Part shown: positions 1 to 4,553 of the stretch, one piece after another
How positions within the stretch are numbered: the stretch's first letter is position 1
How the letters are laid out: each line of letters starts with the position of its first letter
DNA from: an uncultured Neisseria sp.
Lineage (GTDB): Bacteria; Pseudomonadota; Gammaproteobacteria; Burkholderiales; Neisseriaceae
Assembly: GCA_947097615.1 (NCBI GenBank)
Contig: CAMURX010000109.1
Span: 1 to 5,997, forward strand
DNA: 5,997 bases
Reading direction: 5' to 3'
Notes under the pieces: generated by a model
What the model was told of the DNA's origin: nothing
The model's input: the letters and a program-made list of their open reading frames with translations, nothing else
Database searches by the model: none
Position numbers and translations under genes: made by a program

Positions 1-149
1 TGCGTCATCGCGTCTTTGGCGGCAGGATTCTCTTCTTTCTCCCAAGCCTTGCTCAAGGCTTTGATGTAATCGACGGGATGGTAGTAGCTGATGAATTGAA
101 AGGCGTCGGCAATGCTGCAGATGAAGTCTTCCTGTTTGATTACGGTCAT
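1..149 (-). CDS. Class I (iron-sulfur) fumarate hydratase, N-terminal part
   Basis: This is the first 49 codons of a gene that runs off the left edge. The translation starts MTVIKQEDFICSIADAFQFI, continues through YYHPVDYIKALSKAWEKEEN and ends at KDAMT. From memory this matches the N-terminus of Neisseria class I fumarate hydratase (FumA/FumB type), a cytoplasmic [4Fe-4S] enzyme that interconverts fumarate and malate in the TCA cycle. The ATG is preceded by AAAGGA with a spacing of about 6 bases, which fixes the start. The cluster-ligating cysteines of the family lie far downstream and are not visible, so catalytic competence cannot be judged. Cys11 is not a cluster ligand as far as I know. 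The gene is divergent from the binding-protein gene at 453. The assignment rests on a short stretch; the family is likely, but the exact paralogue (fumA or fumB naming) is not resolved. Confidence 0.8.
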   Translation of the reverse strand, partial: MTVIKQEDFICSIADAFQFISYYHPVDYIKALSKAWEKEENPAAKDAMT

Positions 150-186
150 GGGTGTTCCTTTATATTTGAAAGATGTTTTTGTTATT

Positions 187-233
187 GCCTGCCGCGGCCT
201 TTTCAGACGGCCTGAAACAGGCTTGCGGCAGGC
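187..233. repeat. Bulged foldback around a single DUS, in the fumarate hydratase leader
   Basis: The outer arms GCCTGCCGC (187-195) and GCGGCAGGC (225-233) pair over 9 bp. The inner arms GCCTTTTCAG (197-206) and CTGAAACAGGC (212-222) pair over 10 bp with C218 bulged. The inner stem and loop contain a complete minus-orientation DUS at 202-213. The structure ends 38 bases upstream of the fumarate hydratase start codon, so if transcription begins above it, it lies in the 5' leader. No U-tract follows it in the gene's direction, so it is not a classical terminator. Confidence 0.6.
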
Positions 234-248
234 GCGGCAGGATAGCAT

Positions 249-292
249 AAAGGCCGTCTGAAAGCACAGGGCGGCGCTTTCAGACGGCCTTT
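249..292. repeat. Inverted DUS pair (17-bp stem)
   Basis: The arm AAAGGCCGTCTGAAAGC (249-265) is exactly complementary to 276-292, leaving a 10-base loop. DUS copies lie at 251-262 (+) and 279-290 (-). The shape is that of a Neisseria DUS terminator, but it sits between divergent genes with no gene ending into it. It therefore probably acts as an uptake signal, as a transcription barrier between the two promoters, or as the relic of a lost gene end. Confidence 0.75.
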
Positions 293-356
293 CGGAACTC
301 TGCCTTTACCTGATTGCCGTTTGGGCGCAGAATAAACGCTAATGTTCATTAATTAA

Positions 357-417
357 GGCCGTCTGAAAGCGTGCCCGAACGATTTTAACTTCGTTGAAGC
401 TTTGCTTTCAGACGGCC
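357..417. repeat. DUS-bounded short element, copy A
   Basis: Fourteen-base perfect inverted arms, GGCCGTCTGAAAGC (357-370) and its complement (404-417), flank a 33-base interior containing TTTTAACTTCGTTGAAGC. The left DUS (356-367) is perfect. The right one has G instead of T at its outermost base (418), giving 11 of 12 matches. The interior is shared in part with similar elements at 2321-2372 and 3877-3923. The element lies 36 bases upstream of the binding-protein start codon, so it would be in that gene's 5' leader if transcription begins in the AT-rich patch before it. Confidence 0.65.
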
Positions 418-452
418 GAACCGTTTACCCGTCAACCAAAAGGAGAAAACCC

Positions 453-1430
453 ATGCAGTTCAACCGACGCGAATTTTTGAAAATCACCGCCGCGCTGGCG
501 GCCGCCGGCGCATCGCCCGCGCTCTTGGCCGCAGCCAAAGAGCAGTTTACCGTTTACGGCGCACCCGCGCTGCCGAGCATGATTATCGCCGTGGCTGCCT
601 TGCAGGGGCAGCTGGCCAAACAGGCTGATGTGTCGCTGAAAATCTGGCGCTCGCCCGACCAGCTTCGCGCGGGTGTGGCAAGCGGCCAGTTTAAAGTGAT
701 GATGAGTCCGAGCAACGTGGGCGTAAACCTGCGCAACCAAGGCCGCAAAGTCGGCATGGTCAACATCCTCACCAACGGCATCACGCAGCTTGTCTGCAAA
801 AACAAGGCCGTTGCCTCGCCGCAGGAGTTGGCGGGCAAAAAAATCCTCGTGCCGTTTAAAAACGATATGCCCGACATCGTGTTACAAGCCCTGTTGAAAA
901 AACTCAAAATCGACGCGGCCAAAGTTGGCATTACCTACGCCGCCACGCCCGCCGAAGCCGTCGGCCTGTTTTTGAGCAAAGATTTCCACGCCGTGATTCT
1001 GCCCGAGCCTATGGCTTCGGCCGCCATGCTGCGCGGCAAAATGACGGACGTAACCACCGTGCGCGGTTTCGACATCGTCAAAGCCTGGGCGCAGGCGTTT
1101 GACACTAAGCCGCTGATTCCGATGGCCGGCATTATCGCCGACGAAGCCTATTTCCACGCGCACAAAGCCCAATTCGACACCTTCCACCAAGACCTGAAAA
1201 ACGCCCTCGCCTGGATCAGCGGCCACCGCGCCGAAGCTGCCAAAATCGGCAAAAACTACTTGCCCGCGCCCGAACCGGCTTTGGTGGCAGCCATAGACGG
1301 CGCAAGGCTCACCGTAACCAAACCTTCTGAAATCAAAACCGAAATCCTGCATTTTTATGAAATCCTGATGCAGTTCAACCCCAAACTTTTGGGCGGCAAA
1401 ATGCCCGATAGCGGCTTCTTCCTCGCCTGA
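453..1430 (+). CDS. Tat-exported periplasmic substrate-binding protein (SsuA/ThiY/NMT1-like), orphan
   Basis: A 325-residue ABC-type solute-binding protein of the nitrate/sulfonate/thiamine-precursor (COG0715-like) class. The start at 453 has AAGGAG 7 bases upstream; an in-frame extension to 402 would run through a DUS and is rejected. The N-terminus NRREFLKITAALAAA (residues 4-18) is a twin-arginine signal followed by a short hydrophobic stretch and an AxA-type cleavage region near residues 23-28. There is no lipobox cysteine, so a soluble periplasmic protein is expected. Family-like features include APALPSM after the signal (37-43), WRSPDQLRAGVASGQ (65-79), which reads as the segment that samples low-affinity or regulatory ligands, the domain-crossing ELAGKKILVP (125-134), and ILPEPMASA (182-190), typical of the EP motif in this class. 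No permease or ATPase gene lies next to it in the window, and a terminator follows directly. The substrate is unknown; the Tat signal suggests folding, or a bound ligand, before export. Confidence 0.85.
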   Translation: MQFNRREFLKITAALAAAGASPALLAAAKEQFTVYGAPALPSMIIAVAALQGQLAKQADVSLKIWRSPDQLRAGVASGQFKVMMSPSNVGVNLRNQGRKVGMVNILTNGITQLVCKNKAVASPQELAGKKILVPFKNDMPDIVLQALLKKLKIDAAKVGITYAATPAEAVGLFLSKDFHAVILPEPMASAAMLRGKMTDVTTVRGFDIVKAWAQAFDTKPLIPMAGIIADEAYFHAHKAQFDTFHQDLKNALAWISGHRAEAAKIGKNYLPAPEPALVAAIDGARLTVTKPSEIKTEILHFYEILMQFNPKLLGGKMPDSGFFLA

Positions 1431-1440
1431 GCAACACTAT

Positions 1441-1487
1441 AAAAGGCCGTCTGAAAACCTGTTTTTCGGTTTTCAGACGGCCTTTTT
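1441..1487. terminator. Bidirectional DUS terminator between convergent genes
   Basis: A 19-bp perfect stem (1441-1459 with 1468-1486) and an 8-base loop are built from an inverted DUS pair (1444-1455 and 1472-1483). It begins 10 bases after the binding-protein stop codon and is followed by TTTTT. The 5' arm starts with AAAA, so the opposite strand also ends in Us. It can therefore also serve fpr, whose stop lies 23 bases to the right. Confidence 0.9.
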
Positions 1488-1509
1488 ATGCGGAAAAACG
1501 TGTGGCGGT

Positions 1510-2286
1510 TTATTGGTCGACGAATGCGCGTTCGATCAAAAAGTCGCCGCGTACGCCGACTTTGGGCGATTCGACAAGGCCGAAATCGTTGAGCACTTGG
1601 CGCGTGTCTTTGAGCATGGCGGGGCTGCCGCAGAGCATGGCGCGGTCGTCTTCTTTGTTGATGGGGGGCAGGCCGATGTCTGCAAAGAGTTTGCCCGAGT
1701 GCATCAGGTCGGTGAGGCGGCCGTGGTGTTTGTAGTCTTCGCGCGAGACGATGGGGTAGTAAATCAGTTTGTCGCGCACCATCTCGCCCAAAAATTCGTG
1801 GTTGGGCAATTCTTGGGTGAAGCGCTCGTAATAAGCCAAATCTTTTTGGTAACGCACGCCGTGTACCAAGATGACTTTTTCAAACATTTCGTAAATGTCG
1901 GGGTCTTTGGTGACGGCCAAAAACGGCGCGATGCCGGTGCCGGTGGACAAAAGATAGAGGTGTTTGCCGGGATTGAGATCGCCCGCCACCAGCGTGCCGG
2001 TGGGCTTTTTGCTGATGAGTACGTCGTCGCCGACTTTGAGGTGTTGCAGGCGGCTGGTGAGGGGGCCGTCCTGTACTTTGATGCTGAAAAATTCGAGATG
2101 CTCTTCCCAGTTGGCGCTGGCCACGCTGTAGGCGCGCATCAGCGGTTTGCTGTCGACCATCAGGCCGACCATGACGAACTGGCCGTTTTCAAAACGCAGG
2201 CTTTCGTCGCGGGTGCAGGTAAAGGTGAAATAGGCGTCGGTCCAGTGGTGGACGGAGAGGACTTTTTGGGTGTTGAAGGCTGCCAT
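1510..2286 (-). CDS. fpr: Ferredoxin/flavodoxin--NADP+ reductase
   Basis: A 258-residue cytoplasmic FAD enzyme that moves electrons between NADPH and ferredoxin or flavodoxin, supplying reductant for Fe-S and radical-SAM enzymes and for oxidative-stress responses. The length is normal for bacterial Fpr. Visible motifs, in order, are the FAD-binding RAYSVAS (51-57), PTGTLV (95-100), the nicotinamide/pyrophosphate-binding STGTGIAPF (114-122), HGVR (142-145), VSRE (180-183) in the region that recognises the NADP 2'-phosphate, and MLCGSPAM (217-224). The C-terminus IERAFVDQ resembles the AFVEK ending of the Azotobacter-type subclass rather than the tryptophan ending of E. coli Fpr. AGGAAA lies 5 bases before the ATG. 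The gene is downstream of pcnB on the same strand, with a 91-base gap that contains an inverted DUS pair, so it may be transcribed on its own. It converges on the binding-protein gene and shares its terminator. Confidence 0.95.
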   Translation of the reverse strand: MAAFNTQKVLSVHHWTDAYFTFTCTRDESLRFENGQFVMVGLMVDSKPLMRAYSVASANWEEHLEFFSIKVQDGPLTSRLQHLKVGDDVLISKKPTGTLVAGDLNPGKHLYLLSTGTGIAPFLAVTKDPDIYEMFEKVILVHGVRYQKDLAYYERFTQELPNHEFLGEMVRDKLIYYPIVSREDYKHHGRLTDLMHSGKLFADIGLPPINKEDDRAMLCGSPAMLKDTRQVLNDFGLVESPKVGVRGDFLIERAFVDQ

Positions 2287-2320
2287 TGGGGTTTCCTGTG
2301 TCGTATGGTGAAAGGGGCGG

Positions 2321-2372
2321 AGGCCGTCTGAAAAAGAGGGGGCTTCGTTGAAACTGTGCTTTCAGACGGCCT
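2321..2372. repeat. DUS-bounded short element, copy B, between pcnB and fpr
   Basis: The 13-base arms AGGCCGTCTGAAA (2321-2333) and their complement (2360-2372) enclose a 26-base interior containing CTTCGTTGAAACTGTGC. It starts 5 bases after the pcnB stop codon, so it is positioned as the pcnB terminator. The loop is long and no U-tract follows on the minus strand, so termination may be weak and some read-through into fpr is possible. Confidence 0.6.
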
Positions 2373-2377
2373 GATCT

Positions 2378-3715
2378 TTAAGATTCGGCCGTGTCGGAAG
2401 ACGTTTTGCGTTTGCGCGGGCGGCGGCGGCGTTTTTTGCGCGGCTCGCCCTCTTGGGCGGGGGCGGCAGTCATGGCGGCGCGCTCTGCTTCGTCTGCGTG
2501 CTGGAAGCTTGTCCACCAGTCGGCCGTTTCCTGCGGCGCATAGCCAAGTTTGGCGCGCAAAACGAGGAAATCGTAGGCGGCGCGGAAACGCGGCTGGGCG
2601 AGCAGGCGGTGCGGACGGGCGCCGCGGCGGTGGTCGAACTGGGGTTGGAGTATCCAGATTTCGCGCATGGTGGCGGAAAATTTCTGCGGCACGCCCCAGC
2701 CTTTTTCCATGGTTTCGCGCAGGTCGGACACGGCGCCGGTGAGGGCGGGGGCGGCTTTTTCGCCCAATTCCATGCGTTTTTGCCAGAGGCTGTTGAGCCT
2801 GTCCCACATCAGGGCGGCGAGGACGAAGCCGACGGAAACGGATTTGTCGGCGCGGATGCGCTCGTCGGTGTTTTTCAGCGAGGCGGCAACCATGTTGGGA
2901 CGGTTGTCGCGGGCGGCTTCCTGCAAGGCGTCGAGCAGCGGGTGGACGGCGGTATCGATGCCGAGGGTGTGGAATTGGGCGAGGCAGCGGCGGGCGTGGC
3001 CGGAGAAGAGCAGCTTCATGATTTCGTCGAACAGGCGGGTGACGGGTTCTTCTTTCAGACGGCCTGCGTATTTGGGAATCGGCGCGGCGGTGCGCTCTTC
3101 GACGGTGAAACCGAGTTTGCCCGCCAGCCGCACGGCACGCAGCACGCGCACGGGGTCTTCCTGATAGCGTTCGGCCGGATCGCCTATCATCACGAGGCGG
3201 CGGGCTTTGACGTCGGAGACGCCGTTGTGGAAATCGTGGATTTCGCGTTTTATCGGGTCGAAGTAGAGGGCGTTGCAGGTGAAATCACGCCGGCCGGCGT
3301 CTTCGGCCAGCGTGCCGTAGGTATTGTCCTTCATGATGCGGCCGTGTTCGTTCTGTACCGCGCCGCCGCTGCCACGGAAGGTGGTGACTTCGATGGTTTC
3401 CGGGCCGATTTGGACGTGGACGATGCGGAAGCGGCGGCCGATGATGCGGCTGCGGCGGAAGAGGGCACGCACTTCTTCGGGCGTGGCGTTGGTGGCGACG
3501 TCGAAGTCTTTCGGTTCGGCGCCGATCAGCAGGTCGCGCACGGCGCCGCCGACGATATAGGCTTCGTAGCCTGCCTGTTGCAGGCGGGAAACGGTTTTTT
3601 CGGCGGCCAGGCTGATGTCGCCTGCGCTCAGGCCGTGTTCGGAATGGGAAATGGTTTGTTTGGCGCTTGCGGCGGCAGGTTTGCCCGCCATCTTGCGCCA
3701 GAGTTTTTTCAGCAT
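2378..3715 (-). CDS. pcnB: Poly(A) polymerase I
   Basis: A 445-residue class II nucleotidyltransferase that adds 3' poly(A) tails to RNA and promotes degradation by exonucleases. The head domain shows VGGAVRDLLIG (55-65), the catalytic DFD triplet (Asp70, Asp72) within KDFDVATN, RRDFTCNALYFDP (142-154), and GDPAERYQEDPVRVLRAVRL (178-197), the ATP/nucleotide-binding and neck segment shared with CCA-adding enzymes. The N-terminal extension before the head, the total length and the very basic tail KKRRRRPRKRK (427-437) favour PAP I over a tRNA CCA enzyme. The ATG at 3715 has GGAA at a suitable spacing. The reading frame is open further upstream, but that part is the structured leader. An in-frame DUS (3054-3065) encodes AGRLK (217-221). 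In many proteobacteria pcnB is followed by folK; here it is followed by fpr. Confidence 0.93.
   Translation of the reverse strand: MLKKLWRKMAGKPAAASAKQTISHSEHGLSAGDISLAAEKTVSRLQQAGYEAYIVGGAVRDLLIGAEPKDFDVATNATPEEVRALFRRSRIIGRRFRIVHVQIGPETIEVTTFRGSGGAVQNEHGRIMKDNTYGTLAEDAGRRDFTCNALYFDPIKREIHDFHNGVSDVKARRLVMIGDPAERYQEDPVRVLRAVRLAGKLGFTVEERTAAPIPKYAGRLKEEPVTRLFDEIMKLLFSGHARRCLAQFHTLGIDTAVHPLLDALQEAARDNRPNMVAASLKNTDERIRADKSVSVGFVLAALMWDRLNSLWQKRMELGEKAAPALTGAVSDLRETMEKGWGVPQKFSATMREIWILQPQFDHRRGARPHRLLAQPRFRAAYDFLVLRAKLGYAPQETADWWTSFQHADEAERAAMTAAPAQEGEPRKKRRRRPRKRKTSSDTAES
3054..3065 (-). repeat. DUS inside the pcnB coding sequence
   Basis: A perfect minus-strand TTCAGACGGCCT lies within pcnB and is read as Ala-Gly-Arg-Leu-Lys, just after the neck region. 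It is the only DUS in this window wholly inside a gene. It is unpaired, so its role is uptake recognition rather than termination. Confidence 0.85.
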
Positions 3716-3739
3716 GTGTGTTTCCAGAATCGCGCCGCC

Positions 3740-3805
3740 CGAAACGCGGTTTCGTGAAAAACCTTTGCCCAATCTTGTGTGCGCCACAATGCTCGGCAAA
3801 GGTTT
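3740..3805 (-). promoter_or_regulatory. Structured 5' leader of pcnB
   Basis: Between the likely promoter and the pcnB ATG, the minus strand can form an 11-bp perfect stem (3795-3805 with 3759-3769) whose 25-base loop holds a further 5-bp helix (3785-3789 with 3775-3779). The strand reads GGTTTTTC at the closing side of the stem, giving a short U-run as in an intrinsic terminator. A second 6-bp hairpin (3749-3754 with 3740-3745) follows, 24 bases before the start codon. The upper arm shares its end with the DUS at 3804-3815. The pairing is visible in the sequence; a regulatory role as attenuator or translational control is inference. Confidence 0.45.
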
Positions 3806-3815
3806 CAGACGGCCT
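3804..3815 (-). repeat. Single DUS in the pcnB leader
   Basis: A perfect TTCAGACGGCCT without an inverted DUS partner. Its first two bases belong to the outer stem of the leader hairpin. On the minus strand, a perfect TTGACA (3827-3832) lies 17 bases upstream of TCTGAA inside this DUS, which matches TATAAT at 3 of 6 positions. Confidence 0.8.
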
Positions 3816-3844
3816 CGGTTGAACTGTGTCAAAAAATGGCGCGC

Positions 3845-3850
3845 ATTATA
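3845..3850 (-). promoter_or_regulatory. Candidate -10 element for pcnB
   Basis: On the minus strand the sequence is GGGTATAATGCGC, a perfect TATAAT hexamer. No good -35 lies 16-18 bases further up; the best nearby hexamer, TTGTTC at 3872-3877, has a spacing of 21. Transcription from here would start near 3838 and give a leader of about 120 bases. A separate perfect TTGACA at 3827-3832 could serve a second, weaker start. The hexamer is seen; promoter activity is inferred. Confidence 0.5.
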
Positions 3851-3876
3851 CCCGCCGCGGCGCGGGAAGTGGAACA

Positions 3877-3923
3877 AAAGGCCGTCTGAAACACGGTTTT
3901 AACTTTGCTTTCAGACGGCCTTT
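3877..3923. repeat. DUS-bounded short element, copy C
   Basis: A 15-bp perfect stem, AAAGGCCGTCTGAAA (3877-3891) with 3909-3923, and a 17-base loop ACACGGTTTTAACTTTGC. DUS copies lie at 3879-3890 (+) and 3910-3921 (-). It lies between the divergent pcnB and thioredoxin-fold genes. Its interior TTTTAACTT...TTTGC matches copy A with the middle of A missing. Confidence 0.75.
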
Positions 3924-3931
3924 ACGCGGCG

Positions 3932-3937
3932 TAAAAT
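3932..3937 (+). promoter_or_regulatory. Candidate -10 element for the thioredoxin-fold gene
   Basis: TAAAAT matches TATAAT at 5 of 6 positions. With a 16-base spacer the -35 would be TTCAGA (3910-3915, 4 of 6 matches to TTGACA), which is the edge of the DUS in copy C. Transcription would start near 3944 and give a short leader with AAGGAG 6 bases before the ATG. This is a weak consensus match, given as a candidate only. Confidence 0.35.
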
Positions 3938-3968
3938 AAAGCATCCCAACCCGAAAAAGGAGAGCAGC

Positions 3969-4481
3969 ATGAATATGAAACAAACGGCGGCGCTGGTGTT
4001 GGCAGCGGCCGCGCTGACCGCCCATGCCGGCGGCAGAACGGAGGCCGAGTGGACGCAGATGGAGACGGCTGTACGCCTGTCGGCGGAAAACACCAAGCGT
4101 TATCAGGATACTTACAGCGACATTTATTTCGACTTGGGCAGCCTGACCGCGGCCGAGTTCGAGCGGCGGGTGGCGGCGGGCGACACGGTATACGCCTACA
4201 TCGGCCGCCCGAGCTGCGGCGACTGCAACGCCTTCGAGCCGCTGTTCAAACGCTACATCGCGCAACGCAGGCTCGACGGCAAAATCTGGTTTGTCAACGT
4301 CCACCGTCTGCATCAGGACAAGGAAAAATGGCAGGCGTTCAGGCAGCGCTACGGCTTGTCGGGCACGCCCGTGCTGGCGAAATACGCCGGCGGCAGGCAG
4401 CAGAACAAGCTGGATTTCGAGGACAACGGCGGCATCAGCGCCAAGGATTTGGAACGCTGGTTGGACGCCAACGGGCTGTAA
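3969..4481 (+). CDS. Secreted thioredoxin-fold protein with a CGDC active site
   Basis: A 170-residue protein with a Sec-type signal peptide, MNMKQTAALVLAAAALTAHA, likely cut after AHA (18-20), so it is expected in the periplasm. There is no lipobox. AAGGAG lies 6 bases before the ATG at 3969; an ATG two codons later is possible but worse placed. Residues 21-56 form a charged, probably helical lead-in. A thioredoxin-like domain follows: strand TVYAYIG (73-79), the motif RPSCGDCNAFEP (80-91) with redox cysteines 83 and 86, strand KIWFVNV (105-111), a helix rich in Lys, Gln and Arg (114-128), and the loop SGTPVL (131-136) with the cis-proline (134) typical of the fold. The role is probably thiol-disulfide exchange on periplasmic proteins; its partner is unknown. 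The context IGRPSCGDC recalls bacteriocin-accessory (PedC-like) thioredoxins of Gram-positive bacteria more than DsbA or TlpA. It may share a transcript with the EamA gene 72 bases downstream. Confidence 0.8.
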   Translation: MNMKQTAALVLAAAALTAHAGGRTEAEWTQMETAVRLSAENTKRYQDTYSDIYFDLGSLTAAEFERRVAAGDTVYAYIGRPSCGDCNAFEPLFKRYIAQRRLDGKIWFVNVHRLHQDKEKWQAFRQRYGLSGTPVLAKYAGGRQQNKLDFEDNGGISAKDLERWLDANGL

Positions 4482-4487
4482 ACGGGC

Positions 4488-4527
4488 TTTTTAGACGGCC
4501 TCTTTATTGCCAAAGGCCGTCTGAAAA
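4488..4527. repeat. Hairpin from one degenerate and one intact DUS
   Basis: The left copy (4490-4501) reads TTTAGACGGCCT, one base off the DUS; the right copy (4514-4525) is perfect. As RNA the arms 4488-4501 and 4514-4527 still pair over 14 positions because the change makes a U-G wobble, leaving a 12-base loop. It lies 6 bases after the thioredoxin-fold stop codon, with no U-tract after it. It may be a partial terminator before the EamA gene. Confidence 0.65.
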
Positions 4528-4553
4528 CGTTGGCCGATATTATGGAGAACAAC

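Larger units (their letters stand above)
150..452. other. Divergent intergenic region with three DUS hairpins
   Basis: These 303 bases separate the fumarate hydratase start from the binding-protein start and carry no convincing gene. They hold five DUS copies, one of them imperfect, arranged in three foldback structures that are listed separately. An AT-rich patch at about 331-356, including the palindrome TTAATTAA at 349-356, is the most promoter-like stretch for the rightward gene. However, no -35/-10 pair with good matches and 16-18 base spacing is visible. No clear promoter for the leftward gene was found either. Confidence 0.6.

Noticed and set aside
402..452. Upstream in-frame extension of the binding protein
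   Set aside because: It starts at TTG, reads through a DUS arm and would bury the twin-arginine signal behind 17 residues. The ATG at 453 has a strong ribosome-binding site.
150..452. Correia element, insertion sequence or small RNA gene in the divergent region
   Set aside because: No Correia-type terminal repeat, no transposase fragment and no target-site duplication was found. The inverted repeats are fully explained by DUS arms and the element described.
1513..2331. Plus-strand open frame (272 codons) opposite fpr
   Set aside because: Antisense shadow of fpr; no motifs, and its end runs into intergenic DUS sequence.
2453..3757. Long plus-strand open frame (434 codons) opposite pcnB
   Set aside because: The translation is low-complexity (Gly/Ala/Val/Phe-rich) with no recognisable motifs and no good ribosome-binding site. 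It is the antisense shadow of a GC-rich gene with clear PAP I motifs.
3716..3877. 54-codon N-terminal extension of PcnB
   Set aside because: It would read through a DUS, the hairpins and the TATAAT candidate. The ATG at 3715 has a ribosome-binding site and gives the expected protein length.
4530..4553. Earlier starts (TTG 4530, ATG 4542) for the EamA protein
   Set aside because: No ribosome-binding site at suitable distance, and the extra residues add no part of the first membrane helix. GGAG is placed for 4554.
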